Positions 51,087-60,305 of a stretch of DNA of 64,000 nt are shown here, one piece after another. This DNA comes from Variovorax paradoxus (GTDB taxonomy: Bacteria; Pseudomonadota; Gammaproteobacteria; Burkholderiales; Burkholderiaceae_C): the NCBI RefSeq assembly GCF_000834655.1, contig NZ_JXQQ01000005.1, positions 1 to 64,000 of the forward strand, given 5' to 3'. The notes below the pieces were generated by a model that was given only the letters and a program-made list of their open reading frames with translations, was not told the origin of the DNA and made no database searches. The translations under genes and the position numbers were made by a program. The stretch's first letter is position 1; every line of letters begins with the position of its first letter.

Positions 51087-52616
51087 CTATCTGGACATGA
51101 CCAGACCTTGCGGGCCGATGCCCCCGGTCGCCACCGTCGACACGGCCATCGCGCTCAATGCGCCGGTGCCGGCATCGATGGTGTAGGTCGAGATGTCCTT
51201 GGAAATGTTGTTCGTTGCGTAGGCAAACCGGCCCGTGGGGTCCACGGTGATGGCGTTCGGCGCTGTCCTTGCGGGCACTGGCGGCATGGCCATCGGACTC
51301 AACGCGCCAGTGACGGCATCGATGGAATAGCCCGACACGGTGTTGTCGTTTCTGTTCGCCACATAGGCAAATCGCCCCGAGGGGTCCACGGCGATGGAAC
51401 TGGGGCCGTTGCCTGTTCCCACCGTCGGCATGGACACCATCGGACTCAAGGCGCCGGTGCTGGCATCGATGGTGTAGGCCGACACATCGGTGGAGCCGAG
51501 GTTCACCACATAGGCAAACCGGCCCGTGGGGTCCACGGCGACGGAGCTGGGGGCAGTTCCTGCGGTCACCGTCGGCACGGCCATCGGACTCAGCGCGCCG
51601 GTGCTGGGATCGATGGTGTATGCCGACACATTGCCTGAGCCCGCGTTCGGCACATAGGCAAACCGGCCCGTGGGGTCGATGGTGATGGCGAAAGGGAAGC
51701 CCCCTGCCGCCACCGTCGGCGTGGCCATCGGACTCAAGGCGCCGGTGCCGGCATCGATGGCATAGCCCGACACGGTGCTGTCGCCCAGATTCGCCACATA
51801 GGCAAACCGACCCGTGGGGTCCACGGTGATGAAGATGGGAGAACTCCCTGTGGCCACCGGCGGCACGGCCAGCGGGCTCAGCGCGCCGGTGCCGACATCG
51901 ACGGCAAAGGCCGATACGTTTCTATCGGCCAGATTCGCCACGTAAGCGAAGCGGCCCGTAGGCTCCACGGCAATGGAGGAAGGGGAGCGGCCCGTTCCCA
52001 CCATCGGCCCGGCCGTGCCTAATGCGCCGGTGACGGCATCGACGGTGTAGGGAAACAGGTTGTTGGAATCCCTGTTCGTCACATACGCAAAGCGTGCCGC
52101 AGGCGCGGCACAGGTCACTGCCACGTCGGTGACGGCGGCATCGGCGACGGTGCCCGTGCCATTTCCGACCGTGCAGACCCGGGTGAGGATGTTGGACTGG
52201 GTCTTCACCGTGACCGCATAGCCCGCGCCGCCGAGCAGCTTGGTGGAAAAACTGAAGGCACCGTTCGCCGCGATGGCCAGGTCGTCGCCGGCGTTGTTCT
52301 GCAACACGAGGCCCGAGCCCAGCAAGCCGCTGACATTGCCGCTCACCGTGTAGGTGGCGCCCGGGCCTGCCGGTGGAGCGGGAACATCCGGCACCGGAAC
52401 ATCCGGTGCGGGCGCGGCAGGCTGCTGCGGCGGCGGCGTCAGTGCCAAGGGGACGAAGCCACCACCGCCTCCTCCGCCACCCCCACCGCAGGAGGCCAGG
52501 CCGACCAGCATGGTGCCCAGCAAGGCCGTGCCCAGTCGATCCGACCAGGAATGCCGGGTGAACTTCCCGCGCGAAGATTGAGAACAAGGGCCGTGGGTGG
52601 GGGCGAGTGCCGACAT
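51087..52616 (-). CDS. Lipoprotein seven-blade-type beta-propeller
   Basis: 509 residues from ATG 52616. Lipoprotein signal with lipobox LASC followed by a run of ten glycines and a proline-rich spacer, so the propeller stands off the membrane. A small beta-sandwich (YTVSGNVSGLLGSGLVL) follows, then about seven repeats of 48-49 residues with the phrase DPTGRFAYVANLGD and STGALSPMA. The repeats belong to the YVTN/lactonase-like propeller type, and resemble surface or periplasmic scaffolds rather than enzymes. The same phrase is nearly identical at DNA level between blades. Confidence 0.85.
   Translation of the reverse strand: MSALAPTHGPCSQSSRGKFTRHSWSDRLGTALLGTMLVGLASCGGGGGGGGGGFVPLALTPPPQQPAAPAPDVPVPDVPAPPAGPGATYTVSGNVSGLLGSGLVLQNNAGDDLAIAANGAFSFSTKLLGGAGYAVTVKTQSNILTRVCTVGNGTGTVADAAVTDVAVTCAAPAARFAYVTNRDSNNLFPYTVDAVTGALGTAGPMVGTGRSPSSIAVEPTGRFAYVANLADRNVSAFAVDVGTGALSPLAVPPVATGSSPIFITVDPTGRFAYVANLGDSTVSGYAIDAGTGALSPMATPTVAAGGFPFAITIDPTGRFAYVPNAGSGNVSAYTIDPSTGALSPMAVPTVTAGTAPSSVAVDPTGRFAYVVNLGSTDVSAYTIDASTGALSPMVSMPTVGTGNGPSSIAVDPSGRFAYVANRNDNTVSGYSIDAVTGALSPMAMPPVPARTAPNAITVDPTGRFAYATNNISKDISTYTIDAGTGALSAMAVSTVATGGIGPQGLVMSR
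51223..52000 (-). repeat. Tandem 144-147 bp coding repeats
   Basis: The block GCAAACCGGCCCGTGGGGTC recurs, with small changes, at about 51223, 51367, 51514, 51658, 51802 and 51946, spacing 144-147 bases. These are the propeller blades of the lipoprotein; the close DNA identity suggests recent unequal duplication or gene conversion. Confidence 0.85.
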
Positions 52617-52766
52617 GCAGGAAACCTCTGAATCCAACGAGTTTCAAAACGTGTCGGAGTGTGAATTTTTTGTTCGTATCGATCCATCCCCGAGAACTGG
52701 TAGACGCCCTGACCGGTCGAGAACCGACAACGACGCTAGACGCGTGGCTCGGTCCTCGATGGCGAA

Positions 52767-53684
52767 CTACGCCACAGCCGGCCCGAACCCATGGCTCTCT
52801 GCCGCCTGCTCGCAAGGCACGCGCTCGACCTGCACGGTCGAATGGTGGATGTCGAAGCGCTCGGCCAACAGCGCGCGCAGCTGCAACATCAGCGGCGCCA
52901 TGTCGCCCACCTCGGACGTGCACACCACATGCACGCTCAGGCTCACCTTGCCGCTCGAAAGCGCCCACACATGCAGGTCGTGCAGGCTGGCGACACCCGC
53001 GCTGCCAAGCAGCGCACGCTCGACCTCGGGCAGGTCCACATCGTCCGGCACGCCTTCGAGCAGCACGTTCAGGCTCTCGCGCAGCAGTCGCCAGGTGCGC
53101 GGCAACACCCACAGCCCGATAGCCACCGCAATCACCGAATCGACCCACGCCCACCCGGTGAAGCGGATCACCAGCGCGCCGACGATCACGCCGACCGAGC
53201 CCAGCATGTCGGCCCACACCTCCAGGTACGCGCCCTTCACGTTCAGGCTCTCGTCCTTGCCGCTCGCGAGCAGCCGCATGCCGACGAAGTTGACGACCAG
53301 CCCGCCCACGGCCACCAGCAGCATCGTGGTCGACTGGATCTCGGCCGGCGCCGAGATGCGCCGCCAGGCCTCGTACAGCACATACATCGCCACGAAGAAC
53401 AGCAGCACCGCGTTGAGCATGGCCGCAAGAATCTCGAAGCGGTAGTAGCCGAAGGTGCGCCGCTTGTCCGCCGGCCGCTTGCCGATCCAGATGGCCGCCA
53501 GCGAGATCGCGAGCGCCACCGTGTCGGTGAACATGTGGGCTGCATCGGAAAGAAGCGCGAGGCTCCCGGACACCAGCCCGCCCACCACCTCGGCCATGAG
53601 GTAGAGCGAGGTCAGCAGCAAGGCCCAGCGCAGCGCGCGCTCGTTGCCATTGCCGCCCACCGCGTGGGCATGGTCATGCGCCAT
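52767..53684 (-). CDS. czcD: Cation diffusion facilitator, CzcD
   Basis: 305 residues. Six membrane helices with the CDF zinc sites: SLALLSDAAHMFTDTVAL (DxxxHD-like pattern, helix 2) and EVWADMLGSVGV (helix 5), then a cytoplasmic C-terminal domain ending HHSTVQVE. Histidines in MAHDHAHAVGG at the N-terminus bind metal. Exports zinc, cobalt or cadmium from the cytosol in exchange for protons. The start overlaps the czcA stop by 11 bases. Confidence 0.92.
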   Translation of the reverse strand: MAHDHAHAVGGNGNERALRWALLLTSLYLMAEVVGGLVSGSLALLSDAAHMFTDTVALAISLAAIWIGKRPADKRRTFGYYRFEILAAMLNAVLLFFVAMYVLYEAWRRISAPAEIQSTTMLLVAVGGLVVNFVGMRLLASGKDESLNVKGAYLEVWADMLGSVGVIVGALVIRFTGWAWVDSVIAVAIGLWVLPRTWRLLRESLNVLLEGVPDDVDLPEVERALLGSAGVASLHDLHVWALSSGKVSLSVHVVCTSEVGDMAPLMLQLRALLAERFDIHHSTVQVERVPCEQAAESHGFGPAVA

Positions 53685-56600
53685 GGGGCGTCACTCCTTG
53701 AGAACCTGGAGAAGGGTCGAGCGGCGCGCCGTGGCGCTGCTCGCGGGCGTCCTGCAATTCCTCGTCTTCGTCGCGCCGGTGGGCGATGCGGTAGAGCAGC
53801 GGCAGCACCAGCAGCGTCAGCGCGGTCGAAGAAAGAATACCGCCGATCACCACGGTGGCCAGCGGCCGCTGCACCTCGGCGCCGGTGCCGGTGGCAATGG
53901 CCATCGGCACGAAACCCAGCGACGCGACCAGCGCCGTCATCAGCACCGGCCGCAGCCGGGTGAGCGCGCCTTCGCGGATCGCCTCGTCCAGCGGCAACCC
54001 GCCTTCGCGCAGGTTGCGGATGAACGAGATCATCACCAGCCCGTTGAGCACCGCCACGCCCGACAACGCAATGAAGCCCACCGCCGCCGAGATCGACAGC
54101 GGTATGCCGCGCAGCCAGAGCGCCACGATGCCGCCGGTGAGCGCGAACGGGATGCCGGTGAACACCAGCAACCCGTCCTTCAGGTTGCCGAACATCGCGA
54201 ACAGCAGCGTGAACACCAAGAGCAGCGACACCGGCACCACCACCTGCAGGCGCTCTGTGGCGGAGGCCAGGTTCTCGTACTGGCCGCCCCACACGGTCCA
54301 GTAGCCGGAGGGAATGCTCACCTTGCGCATCGCTTCTTCCGCCTCGGCGACGAACGAGCCCAGGTCGCGGCCGCGCACGTTGGCGCTCACCACGATGCGG
54401 CGCTTGCCGTTCTCGCGGCTCACCTGGTTGGGGCCCGGCGCGAGCTCCAGCGTGGCGACTTCGCCGAGCGGAATGAAGCTGGTGCGCGCGCCCTCCGCGC
54501 CCGCGCCCGCTCCTTTCGGCAGCGCGACCGGCAGGCGCTTGATCGCCTCCAGGTCGGTGCGCAGGTTCTCGGGCAGGCGCACGAGGATGTCGAAGCGCCG
54601 GTCGCCGTCGAACAGCGTGCCCGCCTCGCGTCCGCCGACGGCGATGGAAACCGCATCCTGCACGTCGCCCACGTTCAGGCCGTAGCGCGCCGTCTTCTGT
54701 CGGTCGATGTTCACCGTGAGCATCGGCAGGCCCGTGGTCTGCTCGACCTTCACCTCGGCCGCGCCGGAGATTCCCGCGAGCACCTTCGACACCTCGGCTG
54801 CCGTCTTGTCAAGCACGTCCATGTCGTCGCCGAAGATTTTCACGGCCACGTCGCTGCGCACGCCGGAGATCAGCTCGTTGAAGCGCAACTGGATGGGTTG
54901 CGAGAACTCGTAGTTGTTGCCCGGCAGCTTCTCGACCTCTTCCTGCACCGCGGCCAGCAGCTCGGCACGCGTGCGACGGGGCGCAGGCCACTCGCTCTCG
55001 GGCTTCAACATGATGTAGCCGTCGGAGATGTTCGGCGGCATCGGGTCCGACGCGATCTCGGCGGTGCCGGTGCGCGCGAACACGCGCTCGATCTCCGGAA
55101 ACTTCTCCTTCAGCGTGCGCTCGAGCTGCTTTTGCATCTCGACCGATTGCGTGAGGCTGGTGCCCGGGATGCGCAGCGCCTGGATCGCGAAGTCACCTTC
55201 GCCGAGGCTGGGCACGAACTCCGTGCCCAGCCGCGTGGCGAGCAGGCCCGAGAGCACCACCGCCACCACCGCCGTGGTGATGACCAGCGGCTTGGCCGTC
55301 ATCACGCGTGCGAGCAACGGCTCGTAGCCGCGCTTGGCCCACACCATCAGCCGGTTCTCCTTCTCGCCGACCTTGTTGCCGATGAAGAGCGCCACCGCAG
55401 CGGGAATGAAGGTGATCGACAGGATCATCGCGCCCAGCAGCGCGATCACCACGGTGAAGGCCATCGGGTGGAAGAGCTTGCCCTCCACGCCCGTGAGCGC
55501 AAAGATCGGCAGGTACACGATCATGATGATCAGCTGGCCGAACAGCAGCGGGCGACGCGCCTCCTGCGAGGCGGCGAACACCTCGTGGAAGCGCTCGCTG
55601 CGCGTGAGCGGTCGCCCGTGTTTCGCCTGTGCATGCGCCAGCCGCCGCACGCAGTTCTCGACGATCACCACCGCTCCGTCGATGATGATCCCGAAGTCCA
55701 GCGCGCCCAGGCTCATGAGGTTGGCGCTGACCTTCTGGTTCACCATGCCGGTGAAGGTGAAGAGCATCGACAGCGGAATCACCAGCGCGGTGATCAGCGC
55801 CGCGCGGATGTTGCCGAGAAAGAGAAACAGAACCGCGATCACCAGCACCGCGCCCTCGAAGAGGTTCTTCTTCACCGTGGCGATGGCCTTGTCCACCAGC
55901 ACCGTGCGGTCGTACACCGTCACCGCCTTCACGCCCGCGGGCAGCGTGCGGTTGACCTCCTGCATCTTCTTGTCGACGGCTTGCGACACGGTGCGGCTGT
56001 TCTCGCCGATCAGCATGAACACGGTGCCCAGCACCACCTCGCGACCGTTGTCGGTGGCCGCGCCCGTGCGCAGCTCCTGGCCGATGCCGACCTCGGCCAC
56101 GTCCTGCACGCGCAAGGGAATGCCGCCCGAATTGCCCAGGATCACGTTGCCGATGTCTTCCACCGACTTCACCTGCCCCGGCGCGCGGATGAGGTACTGC
56201 TCGCCGCGCTTTTCGATGTAGCCCGCGCCCACGTTGGCGTTGTTGCGCTCCAGTGCGGTGACCAGGTCGGTCATCGTGAGGCCGTGCGCCAGCAGCTTCG
56301 CGGGGTCGGGCGCGATCTGGTATTCCTTGTCGTAGCCGCCGATGGAGTTGATCTCGGTCACGCCCTTCACGTTGCGCAGCTGCGGCTTGATGATCCAGTC
56401 CTGGATCTCGCGCAGGTCCGTGGGCGTGTAGGGCTTGCCGTCGGGCTTCTTCGCGCCCTCCTCCGCCTCGACGGTCCAGAGGTAGATCTCGCCCAGCCCC
56501 GTGGAGATCGGCCCGATCACCGGCGAGATGCCGCTGGGCATGCTCTCGCGCGCCGACTGGATGCGCTCGTTCACGAGTTGCCGCGCGAAGTAGATGTCGG

Positions 56601-56901
56601 TGCCGTCCTCGAAGATCACCGTCACCTGCGAGAGGCCGTAGCGCGAGAGCGAACGGGTCTGCTGCAGGCCCGGCAGGCCCGCCATCACCGTCTCGATGGG
56701 GTAGGTCACGCGCTGCTCGGCCTCGAGCGGCGAATAGCCGGGCGCGGCGGTGTTGATCTGCACCTGCACGTTGGTGATGTCGGGCACGGCGTCGATGGGC
56801 AGCTTCTGGTAGCTGAAGATGCCGAGCGCGGCCATGCCGAGCACGGCGAGCATGACGAGCCAGCGCTGCGCGATGGAGAAGCCGATGATGCGTTCGAACA
56901 T
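53674..56901 (-). CDS. czcA: Heavy-metal RND pump, CzcA
   Basis: 1075 residues, twelve membrane helices with two large periplasmic loops. The helix-4 proton-relay motif DFGIIIDGAVVIVEN is intact, the marker of the divalent-metal (zinc/cobalt/cadmium) RND class. FVPSLGEGDFAIQALRIPGTS lies in the pore domain. It moves cations across the outer membrane with CzcB and CzcC. Ten bases separate it from czcB, and it overlaps czcD, so all four are one transcript. Confidence 0.95.
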   Translation of the reverse strand: MFERIIGFSIAQRWLVMLAVLGMAALGIFSYQKLPIDAVPDITNVQVQINTAAPGYSPLEAEQRVTYPIETVMAGLPGLQQTRSLSRYGLSQVTVIFEDGTDIYFARQLVNERIQSARESMPSGISPVIGPISTGLGEIYLWTVEAEEGAKKPDGKPYTPTDLREIQDWIIKPQLRNVKGVTEINSIGGYDKEYQIAPDPAKLLAHGLTMTDLVTALERNNANVGAGYIEKRGEQYLIRAPGQVKSVEDIGNVILGNSGGIPLRVQDVAEVGIGQELRTGAATDNGREVVLGTVFMLIGENSRTVSQAVDKKMQEVNRTLPAGVKAVTVYDRTVLVDKAIATVKKNLFEGAVLVIAVLFLFLGNIRAALITALVIPLSMLFTFTGMVNQKVSANLMSLGALDFGIIIDGAVVIVENCVRRLAHAQAKHGRPLTRSERFHEVFAASQEARRPLLFGQLIIMIVYLPIFALTGVEGKLFHPMAFTVVIALLGAMILSITFIPAAVALFIGNKVGEKENRLMVWAKRGYEPLLARVMTAKPLVITTAVVAVVLSGLLATRLGTEFVPSLGEGDFAIQALRIPGTSLTQSVEMQKQLERTLKEKFPEIERVFARTGTAEIASDPMPPNISDGYIMLKPESEWPAPRRTRAELLAAVQEEVEKLPGNNYEFSQPIQLRFNELISGVRSDVAVKIFGDDMDVLDKTAAEVSKVLAGISGAAEVKVEQTTGLPMLTVNIDRQKTARYGLNVGDVQDAVSIAVGGREAGTLFDGDRRFDILVRLPENLRTDLEAIKRLPVALPKGAGAGAEGARTSFIPLGEVATLELAPGPNQVSRENGKRRIVVSANVRGRDLGSFVAEAEEAMRKVSIPSGYWTVWGGQYENLASATERLQVVVPVSLLLVFTLLFAMFGNLKDGLLVFTGIPFALTGGIVALWLRGIPLSISAAVGFIALSGVAVLNGLVMISFIRNLREGGLPLDEAIREGALTRLRPVLMTALVASLGFVPMAIATGTGAEVQRPLATVVIGGILSSTALTLLVLPLLYRIAHRRDEDEELQDAREQRHGAPLDPSPGSQGVTPHGA

Positions 56902-56910
56902 GCGGCGTCC

Positions 56911-58302
56911 TCAGTGGGTGTGCGTGGCGGAGCTCTTGCCCTGCTGCGACTTCACGACGAAGCTGCCGCTGGCCGCGTAGGGCGCGCCCGGCTTCAAGCC
57001 GCCCACGATCTCGATGCGCTTGCCGTCGCTGCGGCCGGTCTGCACATGCTGCGGCATGAAGCCGCCGGGCACCTTGAGGAAGACGGTTGGTTTGTCTTCC
57101 ACCGTCTGCACCGCTTCGGCCGACACCGTGACAGGCGCGTCCGCCTCGGACGCCACCAGCTCCACGTTCACGAAGAGGCCCGGGCGCCACACGCGCTGCG
57201 GGTTGGTCAGAGTCACGCGCGCCGTGGCGGTGCGCGTCTGCGCGCCGATGAGCGAGCCCACGTACGACACAGTGCCGCTCGCGGTCTGGTCGAACGCGGT
57301 CGAGCGGATGATCACCGGCTCGCCGATGCGCACCAGGTTCAGGTTGTTGGCGGCCACGCTGATCTCGGCCCACACGGTCGAGAGGTCGGAAATGGTGAAC
57401 ACGTTGACCGCCTCGCCCACCGATTCGCCCAGCGAGATGTGCTTCTCGACCACCATGCCGTCGAAGGGTGCGCGCAGCTCGTAGCGGCCGAGCGCGGCCG
57501 AGCCCGGCGTGGCGCCCAGCGCGAGCAGCTTCTGGTTGGCGTTGGCCACGGCGATCTGCGCCTCCTGCATGGCCTGCTGGGCCTGCAGGTAGTCCTGCTG
57601 GGGCGAGATCTTTTCTTCCCAGAGCTTCTTCTCGCGCTCGTAGGTGGTGCGGGCCAGTTCCAGCCGCCGCTGCGCCGATTGCAGCGCGCTGCGCTGCTCC
57701 GAGAGCCCCGGGCTCGAGAGCACCGCGAGCACCTGCCCGCGCCTGACCTCCTGCCCCAGGTTGGCCGACACGCTGTCGACCACGCCCGCCACGCGCGGCA
57801 CCACGTGGGCCGTGCGGTCTTCGTTGAACTTGATCTCGCCGGGCAACTGCAGCGAGGTCTTGATGCGCGCAGGGCCGGCGCTTTCGATGGACAGGCCGGC
57901 CGCCTTCACCTGCTCGTCGGTGAAGGCGATCTTTTCTTCTCCTTCCTTGTGTTCCTTGTGTTCCTTGTTCTCCTTCGTTTCGGCCTTCGCTTCGGCGGGA
58001 GCGCCCTTCTCCCTGGCGTCGGCCTCCCTGGCTTCCTCGCCGTGGTGCTCCTTGTCGCCATGGCCCTTGGCCTCTTCGTGCCCGTGTTCATGGCCGTGGT
58101 CCTTGCCTTCGGCCTTCCCTTCCTCGTGGTGCTCGCCGTCGGCATGGCCTCCGGCTTCCGAATGGCCGGCCGCCTCGGGCTTGGCCGGCGCGGTGCGCAG
58201 GATGAGGGCCCCGGCCACGAGGCCTGCAACGAGGACGGCCACGATGGCCATCCACTGCCTCTTGCCGATGCGGCCGGCGAAAGTCTTGCGTTCTTCTTGC
58301 AT
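56911..58302 (-). CDS. czcB: RND periplasmic adaptor, CzcB, with long histidine-rich head
   Basis: 463 residues from ATG 58302 (GAA-rich start MQEERKTF). One N-terminal membrane anchor (15-35), then an unusually long stretch (about 47-120) rich in His, Glu and Lys (HHEEGK, HGHEHGHEEAK, HHGEEAREAD, KEHKEHKEGEE), then a barrel-sandwich hybrid and alpha-hairpin (VVPRVAGVVDSVSANLGQEV), and a C-terminal domain ending SSATHTH. The head is expected to bind zinc or cadmium in the periplasm. Joins pump and outer-membrane channel. Confidence 0.92.
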   Translation of the reverse strand: MQEERKTFAGRIGKRQWMAIVAVLVAGLVAGALILRTAPAKPEAAGHSEAGGHADGEHHEEGKAEGKDHGHEHGHEEAKGHGDKEHHGEEAREADAREKGAPAEAKAETKENKEHKEHKEGEEKIAFTDEQVKAAGLSIESAGPARIKTSLQLPGEIKFNEDRTAHVVPRVAGVVDSVSANLGQEVRRGQVLAVLSSPGLSEQRSALQSAQRRLELARTTYEREKKLWEEKISPQQDYLQAQQAMQEAQIAVANANQKLLALGATPGSAALGRYELRAPFDGMVVEKHISLGESVGEAVNVFTISDLSTVWAEISVAANNLNLVRIGEPVIIRSTAFDQTASGTVSYVGSLIGAQTRTATARVTLTNPQRVWRPGLFVNVELVASEADAPVTVSAEAVQTVEDKPTVFLKVPGGFMPQHVQTGRSDGKRIEIVGGLKPGAPYAASGSFVVKSQQGKSSATHTH

Positions 58303-58325
58303 GTTCACGGTCTGTTGCGTCCTGG

Positions 58326-59675
58326 TCAGCGCACGGCAGCGGCCGTGCTGGGAATTTCTTCGCCGTCGGTGCCGAGCAGGCGATCGAGTTCGCCGGCCGC
58401 GCGGTGCGCATCGGCCAGCGCGACGAGGTACTGGTTGCGCACCTGGAACAGCGTGCGCTGCGCATCGAGCGCTTCGAGAAAACTGAACTTGCCCAGCTCG
58501 AAGCCCTTGGTCGCGGCCCTGTAGGCGGTCTCGGCGCCGGGAAGCGCATCGCGTTGCAGCGTCTCGGCCGTGGCGCGCGCCGAGCGCAGGCGCTCGGTGG
58601 CCTGCGCCACGTCGGCGCCCAGTTGCAGTTCGGCGGCGGCGAGGTCGTCGCGCGCTTTCTCCTCGCGGCTCAGCGCTTCGGCGAGGTTGCCGCGGTTGGT
58701 ATCGAAGATCGGCAGCGGCACCGAGAGGCCGACGACGACCTGGTTGCGGCGGCTCGCGCCTTCGGTGTCGATGGACGCAGGCACGCGCTTGGCGCCGAGC
58801 GAGACGGTGATGTCGGGAATGCGCTTGGCCTGCTCCAGGCTGGAGAGCGCCTCGCGCCGTTCGACTTCGAGCCGCGCCTGCCGCAGCACGGGCGCCGCGA
58901 AGAGCCGGCCCTCGACTCCCTGCGCCGAGGCGAGCGCGGGCAACCGGTCGATCGCGCCATCCACCTGCGTGAAGCGCGGCGCCGGATTGCCCCACAGCGC
59001 GGCCAATTGCTGGCGCGCGGCGCGCAGCGCGCCCTCGGCCTGCAGCAGTTCGACGCGCACGCCCGCTTCGGCCACGCGCGCGCGGGTTTCCTCCAGCGGC
59101 GAGACCTTGCCGGCGGTAACGCGATTGGCGGCGGCCTTCGTCGCGGTCTGCGCAAGACCGACGGAGTCCTGCGCGAGCCGCAGGCGCTCCTGCGCCGTCA
59201 GCACCTCGAAGAACAGCGTGACGGTCGATGCACGCAGCTCCGAGCGCCGTGCTGCGAGCGCCGACGCAGCCTGGTCGCGCGCGCGCTCCGCGGCCGTCAC
59301 GCGGGCCGCGCGCTTGCCGCCCAGCTCGATCGGCTGGCTCAGCTGCAGCGTGGTGGTGCGGTTGTCGCGGCGCAGGTCTTCCAGCTGCGCATCGAGCGTC
59401 GGGTTGGGCCAGGCGCCGGCCTGGACGATGGCGCCCTCGGTAGCCTCCTGCTCGCGGGAGGCCGCGGACAGGCTGGGGTTGGCCTGCAGCACCATCGCGA
59501 CGGCGCTTCCGAGGGTGAGCGGTCCCGCGGGCTCCAGCGTCCTGGCGGCCGGGCGGGATGACGAGGTCGAGAGCCCAGCTATCGGCTGTGGCGACTGTGG
59601 CGACTGTGGCGATTGTGAAAAGGCCGGGGGCACCGCCAAGGCCAACACGGCCAGCGGCACGAAGAGCGTGCGCAT
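58326..59675 (-). CDS. czcC: Outer membrane factor, CzcC
   Basis: 449 residues, TolC-type trimeric channel. Signal peptide followed by a short QSPQSPQSPQ repeat from a 9-base DNA repeat at about 59586-59612, then two long helical hairpins: SLSAASREQEATEGAIVQAG and the LSQPIELGGKRAARV pattern of the CzcC family. Full usual length, in contrast with the short orphan channel at 1836-2921. Placed between czcI and czcB. Confidence 0.93.
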   Translation of the reverse strand: MRTLFVPLAVLALAVPPAFSQSPQSPQSPQPIAGLSTSSSRPAARTLEPAGPLTLGSAVAMVLQANPSLSAASREQEATEGAIVQAGAWPNPTLDAQLEDLRRDNRTTTLQLSQPIELGGKRAARVTAAERARDQAASALAARRSELRASTVTLFFEVLTAQERLRLAQDSVGLAQTATKAAANRVTAGKVSPLEETRARVAEAGVRVELLQAEGALRAARQQLAALWGNPAPRFTQVDGAIDRLPALASAQGVEGRLFAAPVLRQARLEVERREALSSLEQAKRIPDITVSLGAKRVPASIDTEGASRRNQVVVGLSVPLPIFDTNRGNLAEALSREEKARDDLAAAELQLGADVAQATERLRSARATAETLQRDALPGAETAYRAATKGFELGKFSFLEALDAQRTLFQVRNQYLVALADAHRAAGELDRLLGTDGEEIPSTAAAVR

Positions 59676-59711
59676 CGAATTCTCCTGGGTTGCGAAACAA
59701 CGGACGGACGA

Positions 59712-59771
59712 ATTCGGCGAGAGCTCAGCTGATGAAGGGGATCAGTGGTGGTTGGTGTTCTCTCGCCGAAT
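59712..59771 (-). repeat. Long-loop inverted repeat between czcI and czcC
   Basis: Perfect 12-base arms ATTCGGCGAGAG (59712-59723) and CTCTCGCCGAAT (59760-59771), 36-base loop. It begins at the czcI stop codon. No T-run follows on the minus strand, so it is more likely a processing or stability hairpin than a terminator. Confidence 0.75.
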
Positions 59772-60145
59772 CAGATGGCGAGAGACCGTGCGGGTCGCAC
59801 AGGGACTTCGGAGACGTGAGAAACGAAACGCTCTTCCGATCGAGCGTGCAGCACCTGGGGCAGCAGCGGCACATCGGCCGCATCGCCGGCCGCCACGTTC
59901 ACATGCTGCGCGCATCCGAAATGGCTGACGATGCAATGGCCGACCGCACCATTGGGCTGCGTGGTGGAGTTCTTCTTCGCGCCGTCGCCCGTGTGCGTGC
60001 GGTCGGTGCCGCGGGCATCGTCCTCGTGGTGGCCCCAGTGCCCGGGCTGCGTGTCGCGCTCGTGCTCGCAATACGCCGCCGACGCCGCCCAGCTGAGCTG
60101 GAACGGAAGCAGGACGAGCAGAAAGATGAGGAGCCAGCGGCGCAT
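59771..60145 (-). CDS. czcI: CzcI-like regulatory/periplasmic metal protein
   Basis: 124 residues. Signal sequence MRRWLLIFLLVLLPFQLSWA, then a histidine/cysteine-rich mature part (AYCEHERDTQPGHWGHHEDD and HCIVSHFGCAQHV). This is the CzcI pattern at the head of czc operons; in Cupriavidus metallidurans czcI lies first in czcICBA and influences expression. It is the first gene of the minus-strand operon, divergent from czcR. Confidence 0.85.
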   Translation of the reverse strand: MRRWLLIFLLVLLPFQLSWAASAAYCEHERDTQPGHWGHHEDDARGTDRTHTGDGAKKNSTTQPNGAVGHCIVSHFGCAQHVNVAAGDAADVPLLPQVLHARSEERFVSHVSEVPVRPARSLAI

Positions 60146-60305
60146 GAGGCAAAAAGTATATCGGCGGGGGCGAACGCCGCGTCCCGCAAAGGCCCTGCTG
60201 ATCGAGGGCCCGGCGCAATCTACGACTTCATCGCGGCGCTTTGTCCGTCAATAGGATTACTAAATCGTAACCAGTGTTTTGAGAGCTATTGGGTACGATC
60301 TGCGA
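60146..60305. promoter_or_regulatory. czcI / czcR divergent control region
   Basis: 160 bases. A near-palindromic site ATTAC-TAAATC-GTAAC is at 60256-60271, 35 bases ahead of czcR, resembling binding sites of CopR/CusR-type response regulators. GGGCCCGGCGC just inside could be structural. No -35/-10 pairing is assigned with confidence. Confidence 0.5.

Noticed and set aside
52373..52581. Small plus-strand ORFs opposite the lipoprotein start
   Set aside because: They encode only the antisense of the glycine/proline tract, with no ribosome-binding site or conserved pattern.
53644..58524. 1626-codon open frame on the plus strand opposite czcA/czcB
   Set aside because: Overlaps the fully recognisable czcA and czcB genes; sequence is histidine/arginine-rich noise, typical shadow.
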